The notes beneath the pieces were generated by a model. That model saw only the letters and a program-made list of their open reading frames with translations, had not been told where the DNA came from and did no database searches. Position numbers and translations under genes: made by a program. Of a stretch of DNA of 50,708 nt, positions 15,481 to 23,098 are shown one piece after another; position 1 is the stretch's first letter, and the number at the start of each line of letters is the position of its first letter. The DNA comes from RUG14199 sp964629225 (GTDB lineage Bacteria; Bacillota; Clostridia; Oscillospirales; CAG-272): positions 1-50,708 of the forward strand of contig CAZVQC010000014.1 in the NCBI GenBank assembly GCA_964629225.1. Reading direction: 5' to 3'.

Positions 15481-16941
15481 TTGAACATTGCTAAAATATT
15501 CAAATTTACCGGCAGGATAATGTTGGTCATGGCAGTGCTTGCACTGCTTCCGATAGCAGTTGCGATCTGGAGAGGCGAGGAGCACCTTATCTACTCATTT
15601 CTCATCACGGCGGGAGTCTTTCTTGCGCTGTGGGCGCTGTCTCTTATTATTAAAACGAAGACCGAGGGCTACGGTGCCAGAGACGGCTTTGCGATAACTG
15701 CCCTCTCATGGCTCTTTATCACCCTCATCGGAGCTCTTCCCTTTTGGATCAGCAGGGAGATACCCTCCTATATCGACGCTTTTTTCGAAACTGTATCCGG
15801 ATTTACCACCACAGGGTCCAGCATCCTGTCAAACGTGGAAGCCCTGTCGGACTCCATGCTGTTTTGGCGCTCCTTCTCCCACTGGGTGGGGGGCATGGGA
15901 GTCCTTGCATTCGGCATCGCCCTTTTCCCTGTCGCAAAGGGTCAGAATCGCGAAAGCGGAACGGAAGCCCACATACTGAAGGCAGAGAGCCCCGGACCCA
16001 CCTACGGAAAATTCGTATCGAGGCTTAGATTCAACACAAGGATACTCTACCTTATCTACCTTGTCATGACGGTGGTGGAGATAGTGCTTCTCGTCATGGG
16101 AGGAATGCCGTTTTTCGACAGCCTGCTCAACTCTCTCGGAACTGCAGGCACCGGCGGATTTGCCATTAAAAACGCCGGTATCGCTGCCTACAACGAGTAC
16201 TGTCGCATGGTGATAGCGGTATTCATGGTGCTTTTCGGAGTTAATTTCAATTTTTACTATTTCATGCTGATCGGAAAGCTGAAATCCGCTTTCAAAATGG
16301 AAGAGGTGAAGTGGTACATCGGTATCGTTCTCCTTTCAACAGCGGCTATCACGGCGAACTTACTCTCCTATTACGATGATTTGGGAGAGTCCTTCAGGTA
16401 TGCGTTCTTCCAGGTCTCATCGATAATTACCACCACGGGATACGCCACTGCCAATTTTGACCTGTGGCCGACTTTTTCAAAGGTGATAATAGTTCTCCTA
16501 ATGTTCATCGGCGCCTGCGCCGGCTCCACTGCGGGAGGACTTAAGGTGTCCCGTGTCATCATACTCGTAAAATCCACGGTCAAAGAACTGTGGTACTCGG
16601 TGAACCCCCGCGCCGTCCGAGTGGTAAAATGCGACGGAGAACCCCTTGACCGCTCGGTGGTCATCAACGTGAGCTCTTATTTTGCCATCTATATGCTGAT
16701 AACGGCGGCTTCTACTCTGCTTGTTTCCCTTGACGGCTACGATACCACCACCACTTTCACGTCGGTGGTATCCTGCTTCAATAACATCGGCCCCGCCCTC
16801 GGACTTGCGGGTCCCTACGGCAACTTCGGAATGTTCTCCGTCTTTTCCAAGATAATACTTTCCCTTGATATGTTGCTCGGAAGGCTGGAGATCTTTCCTC
16901 TGATCGTCCTGTTTTCTCCAAAACTTTGGAAAAACGGCTGA
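15481..16941 (+). CDS. trkH: Trk potassium uptake channel TrkH
   Basis: 486 residues with about ten hydrophobic segments and the four-fold pore-loop repeats of the Trk/Ktr superfamily: TTTGSS, GTAGTGGF, TTTGYA and NNIGPALG, the selectivity-filter glycines. It pairs with TrkA. The start is TTG at 15481, preceded by a good GGGAGGG site. The gene ends 33 bases before a strong terminator. Confidence 0.95.
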   Translation: MNIAKIFKFTGRIMLVMAVLALLPIAVAIWRGEEHLIYSFLITAGVFLALWALSLIIKTKTEGYGARDGFAITALSWLFITLIGALPFWISREIPSYIDAFFETVSGFTTTGSSILSNVEALSDSMLFWRSFSHWVGGMGVLAFGIALFPVAKGQNRESGTEAHILKAESPGPTYGKFVSRLRFNTRILYLIYLVMTVVEIVLLVMGGMPFFDSLLNSLGTAGTGGFAIKNAGIAAYNEYCRMVIAVFMVLFGVNFNFYYFMLIGKLKSAFKMEEVKWYIGIVLLSTAAITANLLSYYDDLGESFRYAFFQVSSIITTTGYATANFDLWPTFSKVIIVLLMFIGACAGSTAGGLKVSRVIILVKSTVKELWYSVNPRAVRVVKCDGEPLDRSVVINVSSYFAIYMLITAASTLLVSLDGYDTTTTFTSVVSCFNNIGPALGLAGPYGNFGMFSVFSKIILSLDMLLGRLEIFPLIVLFSPKLWKNG

Positions 16942-16974
16942 ATACGGGATAAAAAAGCAGCCTACTGAAAAAAG

Positions 16975-17028
16975 AATGCAATACTTTTTCACTTTTTTTC
17001 GAAAAGGTATTGCATTTTCCTTTTTTTT
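16975..17028 (+). terminator. Terminator of the pheS-trkH operon, overlapping the next promoter
   Basis: A 16-bp stem (16975-16990 with 17001-17016, one G-U pair), a 10-base T-rich loop and a T-rich tail. The 3' arm contains the TTGCAT -35 of the tRNA-Glu promoter. Confidence 0.8.
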
Positions 17029-17038
17029 GTGCTATACT
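17010..17038 (+). promoter_or_regulatory. Promoter of tRNA-Glu
   Basis: -35 TTGCAT (17010-17015), 17-base spacer that is mostly T, -10 TATACT (17033-17038). The -35 lies inside the upstream terminator stem. Confidence 0.7.
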
Positions 17039-17052
17039 GGCAAAGCAAATGA

Positions 17053-17127
17053 GGCCTGTTGGTCAAGCGGCTAAGACATCGCCCTCTCACGGCGAAGACG
17101 GGGGTTCGATTCCCCCACGGGTCACCA
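17053..17127 (+). tRNA. tRNA-Glu (anticodon CUC)
   Basis: 75 bases with encoded CCA. The acceptor GGCCTGT pairs with ACGGGTC (two G-U pairs). The anticodon loop CTCTCAC gives anticodon CUC, reading GAG. The T arm GGGGGTTCGATTCCCCC is perfect. It is followed by a terminator. Confidence 0.95.
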
Positions 17128-17132
17128 AATAA

Positions 17133-17162
17133 GAAAAGTCGCACTGCGGCTTTTCTTTTTTG
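17133..17162 (+). terminator. Terminator of tRNA-Glu
   Basis: A 10-bp stem GAAAAGTCGC/GCGGCTTTTC with one G-U pair, ACT loop and a run of seven T. Confidence 0.8.
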
Positions 17163-17170
17163 AAAACGGA

Positions 17171-17196
17171 AGAGCACTTCACAGAGGTGCTCTTTT
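17171..17196 (+). terminator. Second weak hairpin after tRNA-Glu
   Basis: AGAGCAC (17171-17177) pairs with GTGCTCT (17187-17193), followed by a short T run. It may be a backup terminator or a leader hairpin for the HAD gene. I see no separate promoter for the HAD gene. Confidence 0.4.
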
Positions 17197-17270
17197 GAAT
17201 TTCGAAGAGATGGGGCTTTCGGCAGCGAAACTTCCCGCCTCAACAATACCAAGAACGTAGGGGCAGTGAC

Positions 17271-17918
17271 ATGAGATACGAGCTTGCAATATTCGACCTT
17301 GACGGAACGGTCCTTGACACACTGGACGATCTGACCGACAGCATAAACTACGCACTTAAGTGCTCCGGATTCCCGAAAAGAACGAGGGACGAAGTGAGAA
17401 GCTTCGTCGGCAACGGAATAAAAAGGCTCTGCGAGGCGGCAGTACCGAATGGAGCAACGGCGGAGGACGTGGACCAAGTGTTTTCGGATTTCAACGAACA
17501 CTACGCCGTTCACTGCCATGATAAGACCCGTCCCTACGACGGTATCTGTGATATGATCCGCCGTTTGAGAGAAGAAGGGCTCCGCACCGCCGTCGTATCC
17601 AACAAAGCAGACTACGCCGTCCAAAAGCTGGTCTCAAGGTACTTTCCCGACAGCTTTGATGCTGTCACCGGGGAAAGATCCGGCATCGAAAAAAAGCCTG
17701 CTCCCGATCTTGTGGATGCGGTGATCGATAAGATCGGCATCCCGAAGGAACGGACCGTCTACATCGGAGACTCCGAGGTGGATGTTGCCACTGCAAGGAA
17801 CGCAGGCATCGACCTGATAGCAGTGGACTGGGGCTTTAGAAGCTTTTTTTGCCTCAAAAAAGCGGGGGCAGGTAAAATTGTATCCACCATCGAAGAACTC
17901 TTCAAAAAACTTGCTTAA
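17271..17918 (+). CDS. HAD-superfamily phosphatase, phosphoglycolate phosphatase-like
   Basis: 215 residues, HAD subfamily IA. Motif I is FDLDGTVLDTL at residue 8 with both catalytic Asp. Motif II is VVSNKA, motif III is the Lys in GIEKKPAPD, and motif IV is YIGDSEVD. The helical cap lies at about 16-85. This set matches Gph/PpaX-type phosphatases, which hydrolyse phosphoglycolate or pyrophosphate, but substrate cannot be read from the motifs. It has a weak GGGG ribosome binding site. Confidence 0.85.
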   Translation: MRYELAIFDLDGTVLDTLDDLTDSINYALKCSGFPKRTRDEVRSFVGNGIKRLCEAAVPNGATAEDVDQVFSDFNEHYAVHCHDKTRPYDGICDMIRRLREEGLRTAVVSNKADYAVQKLVSRYFPDSFDAVTGERSGIEKKPAPDLVDAVIDKIGIPKERTVYIGDSEVDVATARNAGIDLIAVDWGFRSFFCLKKAGAGKIVSTIEELFKKLA

Positions 17919-17957
17919 ACAGCGCCACAAAACGCTTTCAAAGAGACATCATTAAAA

Positions 17958-18000
17958 GACCGGGCAAAGGCTGACGCCTTTGCCCGGTCTTCCGTTTTTT
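17958..18000. terminator. Bidirectional terminator between the HAD gene and the Stn operon
   Basis: A perfect 14-bp GC-rich stem (17958-17971 with 17976-17989), TGAC loop. A T run follows on the plus strand and TTTTAAT on the minus strand, so it can end both converging transcripts. Confidence 0.8.
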
Positions 18001-18547
18001 ATTTCCCGGAAAGCCTTCTGAATGGCTCGATCAGGGAATGATAGTGACCGCTTGTCGTCACTATGTAGTCAAACAGTTCCACGTCACCGTCAAGGAGATC
18101 GAAGAGCCTTTGGGCTTCGAGCATACTGCGGCTTCGGTCGAAGGTCTTCACGTTCTTGAATACCGCCGCCTTAGTCACCTTTTGTGCTTCAGCCTCGTCT
18201 CTTATCTTTTTTGCAAGATCCTCAAGACCGAACGGTGGTGCTATCTTCACGCAGCTGATCATCTTGAGCCGTCCCGACGAATCGATGGAGATGATGGCAT
18301 AATCATCCTCTTTAAGACACGTCGCAAGCATCAGACACACGATGCCAAGCGGGTTGGATGTGTCCATTTTGGAGCTTTTCGCCTTTTCAAGGATCGCCTT
18401 TCTGAAAACGTCACCCACAAACTTCATATTGGGGTCTTCCATCAGTTCCGAGAAATTCGACGGCTCGCTCGTCAGCTTAAAAATTTTTACTGCAGCCTCG
18501 ATAAGTTCTTTTTCGTCTCTGCAGGGCATCATATCTTTTTCCGTCAT
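17999..18547 (-). CDS. Unknown protein with a RadC/JAB-like domain lacking the metal motif
   Basis: 182 residues. Residues about 78-172 follow the order of a RadC-type JAB domain: a strand pair around AIISIDSSGRL, a helix, the position where RadC carries HNHPSGD, a helix AQRLFDLL and a terminal FDYIVTTSGHYHSL that resembles the RadC end. At the metal site the sequence is KNVKTFD (131-137), with no His, so no JAMM protease or nuclease activity is expected. Assignment is by eye and tentative. The ATG overlaps the upstream stop (ATGA), so it is translationally coupled to the transhydrogenase gene and is probably the last gene of that operon. Confidence 0.6.
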   Translation of the reverse strand: MTEKDMMPCRDEKELIEAAVKIFKLTSEPSNFSELMEDPNMKFVGDVFRKAILEKAKSSKMDTSNPLGIVCLMLATCLKEDDYAIISIDSSGRLKMISCVKIAPPFGLEDLAKKIRDEAEAQKVTKAAVFKNVKTFDRSRSMLEAQRLFDLLDGDVELFDYIVTTSGHYHSLIEPFRRLSGK

Positions 18548-20589
18548 TTTTCGATGAATCTGAGTGCCCCCGTAGGACATTCGTCAACGCACATATGGCA
18601 GTCGCGGCATCCGGCTACCTTATCGGGAGAGTTGAACTCGGCTTTGATCACCGTGGAGAATCCCCTTCCCACAAGTCCCAAAAGTCCATTGCCCGCCTTT
18701 TCACGGCAGACTCGGACACAAAGTCCGCAGAGAATGCATTTTGACGGATTCCTTTCGATGGAAGGTATCTTGGTTTCAACGGGAGATACGTTCTTTTTAC
18801 CTGCAAATCTCTCCGGCTTGACACTGTAGCTGTCGGCGTATCTTATCAGTTTGCACTCGCCGTAGTCGTGACATCCGCAGGAAAGACATCTTTTTGCTTC
18901 CCTAGCCGCCTCCTCATCGGAAAGACCCAAAGTCACTTCGCAAAAATCATTCCGTCTTTCCTCCGGAGGACGGCAGGGCATGACGGCTCTCGCCGCCTTC
19001 GGACGGTCCGAGAGCATCTCCGCCGTCACTTCCCTCTCCGACACGAAGGGCTTTCTGTAAGGCACCGTCTCGCCGGCAAGGTAGCTGTCGATAACGTAAG
19101 CCGCCTTATTCGCCTCTCCTATCGCGGCAATTGCTATGGATGCACCCTTGTTGGTTGCATCTCCTCCGGCAAAAACGCCTTCCAATGAGGTTCTGAAAGT
19201 TGCCTCGTCTGCGCAGATCATGCCTCTTTGAGTCTTTTCAAGTCCGTCAAGTCCCTCACCGTCGATAGTCTGACCGATAGCGGCGATGACCGTGTCAACG
19301 TCAAGATACTCGAACTTGCCCTCCACGGGAACGGGAGCACGGCGTCCGCCGGCATCCGGCTCACCAAGCTCCATCACTTGAAGCTTCACCGTTTTCACTT
19401 TGCCGTTCTCACCGATGATCTCGGCGGGATTGGTCAAGAATTTGAACTCAACGCCCTCCTCGATAGCCTCGGTTATCTCAATATCCTCGGCAGGCATTTC
19501 GGCTCTGGTGCGCCGATAGATGACGTAGACCGACTCAGCCCCCAGACGGACTGCCGATCTGCAGGCATCCATAGCGGTGTTTCCTCCGCCGACGACTGCC
19601 ACACGGCTTCCTATCTCCGGCTTCTTCCCGTCACCGGAATTAAAGAGAGATACCTCCCTCAGAAAATCGATGCCTCCGATAACTCCGTAAAGCTCCTCGC
19701 CCTTGCAGCGAACTCCGCTGCTCTTCCACGCTCCCACAGCCACAAAGACTGCGTCGCTGCTTCCTCTCAACTCTTCAAGGGAGAAGTCCCGTCCGAGGCG
19801 AAGACCGTTCTTCATGACGACTCCCAACTTTTCGATCTCTTCTATCTCACGGTCGAGAACCGATTTGGGAAGACGATAGGCGGGGATACCGTAACGAAGC
19901 ATTCCACCCATTTTTGGCATGGCATCGTACACCGTCACCGAATGCCCCGAAAGGGCGAGATAATACGCCGCCGTAAGTCCCGCAGGGCCGCCACCGATAA
20001 CGGACACCCTCTTTCCGGTGGCAGGCTTCTTTTCGGGAACATAGGTGTCCCCTGCAAGGTCACGGTCTGCGGCATAGTATTTCAAATTTGCAATGGATAT
20101 CGGCTCCTCCACCAAATGCCGTCTGCAGGCCTTCTCACAGGGATGGGGGCAGACTCTGCCGATGGATGCCGGTATCGGTATCTTTTCTTTGATCAGCTTG
20201 ACGGCGGCGGTCACGTCTCCGTCGGCAATGAATTTCACGTAGCCCTGACAGTCGGTACCTGCGGGGCAGTTCAGTGAGCACGGACCCTTGCAGTCTCCGT
20301 CGTGATCGCTCATGAGAAGCTCAAGGGCGATCTTCCTTGAGTTTTTGACTCTGGGAGTGTCGGTCAGCACCTTCATGCCCTCCGATATCACCGCAGAGCA
20401 GGCACGTATCAGTTTCGGAGAGCCCTCAAGTTCCACCGTACAAAGACCGCAGGCACCGTAGACCTTAACTTTTTCGCTGTGGCAAAGAGTCGGGATATCA
20501 AAACCGTTCTCCTTCGCTACCTTGAGCACCGTATCGCCGGGCTGACCCGTCACGGGAACTCCGTTGATGAATAATTTAATATCGGCCAT
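18544..20589 (-). CDS. stnC: Stn-type bifurcating transhydrogenase, NADPH-binding GltD/NfnB-like iron-sulfur subunit (StnC-like)
   Basis: 681 residues with fused domains. In order: an N-terminal [2Fe-2S] plant-type ferredoxin (GACGLC with C38 and a later Cys), a HydA/NuoG-like segment with HDGDCKGPC, a GltD/NfnB module with its own cysteine cluster (GRVCPHPCEKAC), an FAD site VIGGGPAGLTAAYYLALSG, an NADPH site VVGGGNTAMDACRSA and GGDATNKGASIAIAAIGE. At the C-terminus are two [4Fe-4S] sites, CILCGLCVRVC and CRDCHMCVDECP. This fits the NADPH-reducing subunit of the Sporomusa-type Nfn family. The ATG at 20589 is chosen over one two codons upstream that sits on the ribosome binding site. Confidence 0.78.
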   Translation of the reverse strand: MADIKLFINGVPVTGQPGDTVLKVAKENGFDIPTLCHSEKVKVYGACGLCTVELEGSPKLIRACSAVISEGMKVLTDTPRVKNSRKIALELLMSDHDGDCKGPCSLNCPAGTDCQGYVKFIADGDVTAAVKLIKEKIPIPASIGRVCPHPCEKACRRHLVEEPISIANLKYYAADRDLAGDTYVPEKKPATGKRVSVIGGGPAGLTAAYYLALSGHSVTVYDAMPKMGGMLRYGIPAYRLPKSVLDREIEEIEKLGVVMKNGLRLGRDFSLEELRGSSDAVFVAVGAWKSSGVRCKGEELYGVIGGIDFLREVSLFNSGDGKKPEIGSRVAVVGGGNTAMDACRSAVRLGAESVYVIYRRTRAEMPAEDIEITEAIEEGVEFKFLTNPAEIIGENGKVKTVKLQVMELGEPDAGGRRAPVPVEGKFEYLDVDTVIAAIGQTIDGEGLDGLEKTQRGMICADEATFRTSLEGVFAGGDATNKGASIAIAAIGEANKAAYVIDSYLAGETVPYRKPFVSEREVTAEMLSDRPKAARAVMPCRPPEERRNDFCEVTLGLSDEEAAREAKRCLSCGCHDYGECKLIRYADSYSVKPERFAGKKNVSPVETKIPSIERNPSKCILCGLCVRVCREKAGNGLLGLVGRGFSTVIKAEFNSPDKVAGCRDCHMCVDECPTGALRFIEK

Positions 20590-20601
20590 AGTCATCCCTC
20601 C

Positions 20602-22359
20602 TCAATCGACCTTTACCGCACCGAAGCGGCAAACAGAACTGCACTGACCGCACCTGATGCAGACAGTCTCATCGATGGAATGCGCCTCTTTGACCTTGCC
20701 GGATATCGCATGGACCGGACACTTGGAGGCACAGGCAGTGCATCCGCGGCAAAGGTCGGAGTCGATCCGGTACGTAAGAAGCGATGCGCATTCGTGGGCA
20801 GGGCATTTCTTATCTTTTATGTGAGCCTCGTACTCGTTTCTAAAGTACCTTATGGTGGTGAGCACCGGGTTGGGAGCAGTCTGTCCCAGTCCGCAAAGAG
20901 CCCCATCCTTGATGCCGGCACAAAGCTCTTCAAGCAGTTCTATGTCTCCGTCACGGCCGTTTCCTTCCACTATTCGGGTGAGTATCTCCTGCATCCTCTT
21001 GGTACCGATACGGCAGTGCACGCATTTTCCGCAGGATTCCTTTGCGGTGAAGTCAAGGAAAAACTTCGCCATTCCCACCATACAAGTGGAAGAATCCATG
21101 ACCACCATTCCGCCGGAACCCATAATGGCTCCCGTGGCGCCGAGCTTTTTATAATCTATCACGGTATCGAGAAGATCCGCCGGAATACATCCGCCGGAGG
21201 GACCGCCCATCTGAACGGCTTTGAACTCCGCATCTCCTCTGATTCCGCCTCCGATATCGAAAATGACGTCTCTGAGAGTCTTTCCCATGGGGATCTCAAC
21301 AAGTCCGCCGCGCTTGATCTTTCCGGTCAAGGCGAAGACCTTGGTGCCTTTGCTGTCCTCGGTACCCATTGCGGCGAAAGCCTCTCCGCCGTTTTTGAGG
21401 ATCCAAGCCACGTTTGCGAAGGTCTCAACGTTGTTGATATTGGAGGGCTTCAGCCAGTATCCCGCTGCCGCAGGGAAAGGAGGTTTCAGTCTCGGCATGC
21501 CTCTTTTGCCCTCAAGAGATTCTATAAGGGCCGTCTCCTCGCCGCAGACGAAGGCACCTGCCCCCGCCTTGATGCGAAAACGGCAGGAAAAATCCGATCC
21601 GAGGATATTATCTCCCACGAGACCCGCATCCTCTGCATCTTTTATCGCCTTTTCAAGTCTGACAATGGCAAGAGGATACTCCGCACGAACATAGATCACC
21701 GCCTCGTCGGCACCGATAGCGTAAGCACCGATGAGCATCCCTTCAAGAAGGCTGTGAGGGTCGCTCTCAAGGACGGCACGGTCCATGAAGGCTCCCGGAT
21801 CCCCCTCATCCGCATTGCAGATAAGATATTTCTTCTCTCCGCTTGACTTTCTTGCGGCATTCCACTTGAACCAGGTGGGGAATCCCGCACCGCCACGTCC
21901 CGCAAGACCGGAGACCTTGATAACTTCGATAACGTCCTCCGCAGTCTTGGTCTTCAAAACGTCGGCAAGGGCTTCATATCCGCCTCTCGCTCTGTAGGAA
22001 GAGATATCGGTAGGATCGATGATGCCGCAGTTACGGAGAGCGATCCTCGTCTGCTTCTCAAGGAACGACGAATCCTCATCCGTTATCCTCAGTCTCTCCA
22101 CCGAAGACAGATCGCCGGAAGCGGCCGCTTTTACGATATCCTCGGCATCTCCCGCCTTAACACGGACGAGCCTTGTCAAAGCGCCGTCAAAATAAAGATC
22201 GACTATCGGCTCAAGATAACACATTCCGATGCATCCGGTGATACCGAGTTCAACGTTTTCGGCACCGGCTCTCGCTATCTCGTTTTCAATGGAGGAAAAT
22301 ACCGCCGCGGCACCTGCCGCTATCCCACAGCTTCCCTCTCCGACTACTATCCTCATCAT
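20602..22359 (-). CDS. stnB: Stn-type transhydrogenase, NuoF-like FMN/NADH subunit (StnB-like)
   Basis: 585 residues. It has an N-terminal thioredoxin-like segment with only part of the usual cysteine set (one Cys in the first pair, GCIGMC in the second). The NuoF core has GRGGAGFPTWFKW for NADH/FMN, CNADEGDPGAFMDR and EETALIESLEGKRGMPRLKPPFP. The SLBB domain and a [4Fe-4S] site ESCGKCVHCRIG with a later Cys follow. At the C-terminus are two ferredoxin clusters, CRGCTACASKCP and CIRCGQCSSVC. This is the HydB/HylB/StnB architecture that oxidises or reduces NADH and exchanges electrons with ferredoxin. The start overlaps the stop of the NuoE-like gene (ATGA). Confidence 0.88.
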   Translation of the reverse strand: MMRIVVGEGSCGIAAGAAAVFSSIENEIARAGAENVELGITGCIGMCYLEPIVDLYFDGALTRLVRVKAGDAEDIVKAAASGDLSSVERLRITDEDSSFLEKQTRIALRNCGIIDPTDISSYRARGGYEALADVLKTKTAEDVIEVIKVSGLAGRGGAGFPTWFKWNAARKSSGEKKYLICNADEGDPGAFMDRAVLESDPHSLLEGMLIGAYAIGADEAVIYVRAEYPLAIVRLEKAIKDAEDAGLVGDNILGSDFSCRFRIKAGAGAFVCGEETALIESLEGKRGMPRLKPPFPAAAGYWLKPSNINNVETFANVAWILKNGGEAFAAMGTEDSKGTKVFALTGKIKRGGLVEIPMGKTLRDVIFDIGGGIRGDAEFKAVQMGGPSGGCIPADLLDTVIDYKKLGATGAIMGSGGMVVMDSSTCMVGMAKFFLDFTAKESCGKCVHCRIGTKRMQEILTRIVEGNGRDGDIELLEELCAGIKDGALCGLGQTAPNPVLTTIRYFRNEYEAHIKDKKCPAHECASLLTYRIDSDLCRGCTACASKCPVHAISGKVKEAHSIDETVCIRCGQCSSVCRFGAVKVD

Positions 22360-22850
22360 TTTTCCTCTCCTTTCGAAGCAAGCTCCTTAAGTATCGCCAC
22401 TGCCTTTGCGGGAGTCAGCGAGCCGTAAGTCTCACCGTTGATCATCATGACCGGCGACAGGCTGCAACAACCGAGGCAGGCAACGTGAGTTATCGTGAAG
22501 AGCCCGTCCTCCGTGGTCTCGCCGTCTCTGATGCCGATAGCCTCGTAAATGGCGTCTGCAATGCGCTCGGAGCCGTTGACATGGCAGGCAGTCCCTTGGC
22601 AAAGCATGATGAGATACTTCCCCACGGGACGGAACCTGAACTGAGTGTAGAACGTGGCAACACCGATTACCTCGGCGGGAGTGGTACCGACTGCGTCGGC
22701 AACGTGGTAGAGAACGTCCGTGGGAAGATACCCATAGATGCCCTGTGCTTTCTGAAGTATGGTGATCAGGCTTCCCTCGATTCCCGCATATTCCGCAAGA
22801 ACGCCGTCAAGAAGGGTAAGATCACTCTTTTGACAATTACATGAGCTCAT
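22356..22850 (-). CDS. stnA: Stn-type transhydrogenase, NuoE-like [2Fe-2S] subunit (StnA-like)
   Basis: 164 residues, thioredoxin-fold NuoE family. The four cluster cysteines are CQGTAC and CLGCC in the right spacing, and the family signature ATFYTQFRFRPVGKY is present. It shuttles electrons next to the NuoF-like subunit. It is first in the operon. The ATG at 22850 is used; a TTG two codons earlier is less likely. No hydrogenase or formate dehydrogenase gene is adjacent, which together with StnC argues for a transhydrogenase. Confidence 0.88.
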   Translation of the reverse strand: MSSCNCQKSDLTLLDGVLAEYAGIEGSLITILQKAQGIYGYLPTDVLYHVADAVGTTPAEVIGVATFYTQFRFRPVGKYLIMLCQGTACHVNGSERIADAIYEAIGIRDGETTEDGLFTITHVACLGCCSLSPVMMINGETYGSLTPAKAVAILKELASKGEEK

Positions 22851-22934
22851 TTTCAAGACCCCCGAAACAAAGTGAAAAAGCCAAACGGAGCCGATAAGGT
22901 CAAATACCGTCCGTTTTGCTCGGTTAATGTTATT

Positions 22935-22963
22935 ATTATATTACAATGCGCTCCTCATTGCAA
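22935..22963 (-). promoter_or_regulatory. Promoter of the Stn-type operon
   Basis: Read leftward, -35 TTGCAA (22958-22963), a 17-base spacer, -10 TATAAT (22935-22940), about 85 bases upstream of the first start. It is divergent from the proS promoter. Confidence 0.75.
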
Positions 22964-23033
22964 GCGCATTTTTCATCTTTCGGCTTTTTGCCGAAAAAAG
23001 GTGCTCCAAGGCGAAAAGGGAGCCCCCGATTTG

Positions 23034-23062
23034 TTGACTTTTTTTACTTTGTGTGATAGAAT
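23034..23062 (+). promoter_or_regulatory. Promoter of proS-queA
   Basis: -35 TTGACT (23034-23039), 17-base spacer, -10 TAGAAT (23057-23062), 36 bases before the proS ATG. No T-box lies between promoter and gene. Confidence 0.75.
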
Positions 23063-23098
23063 GATTTGTAAAACAGTAATTGACCGAGGAGGATCAGT

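Noticed and set aside
16989..17624. Long leftward reading frame overlapping tRNA-Glu and the HAD gene
   Set aside because: It is read antisense through the tRNA and the phosphatase gene, with no ribosome binding site; its apparently protein-like stretch is the reverse of the tRNA.
17999..22850. Bifurcating hydrogenase (HydABC) or complex I fragment
   Set aside because: There is no H-cluster protein and no membrane Nuo subunit; the third subunit has a GltD/NfnB NADPH module instead.
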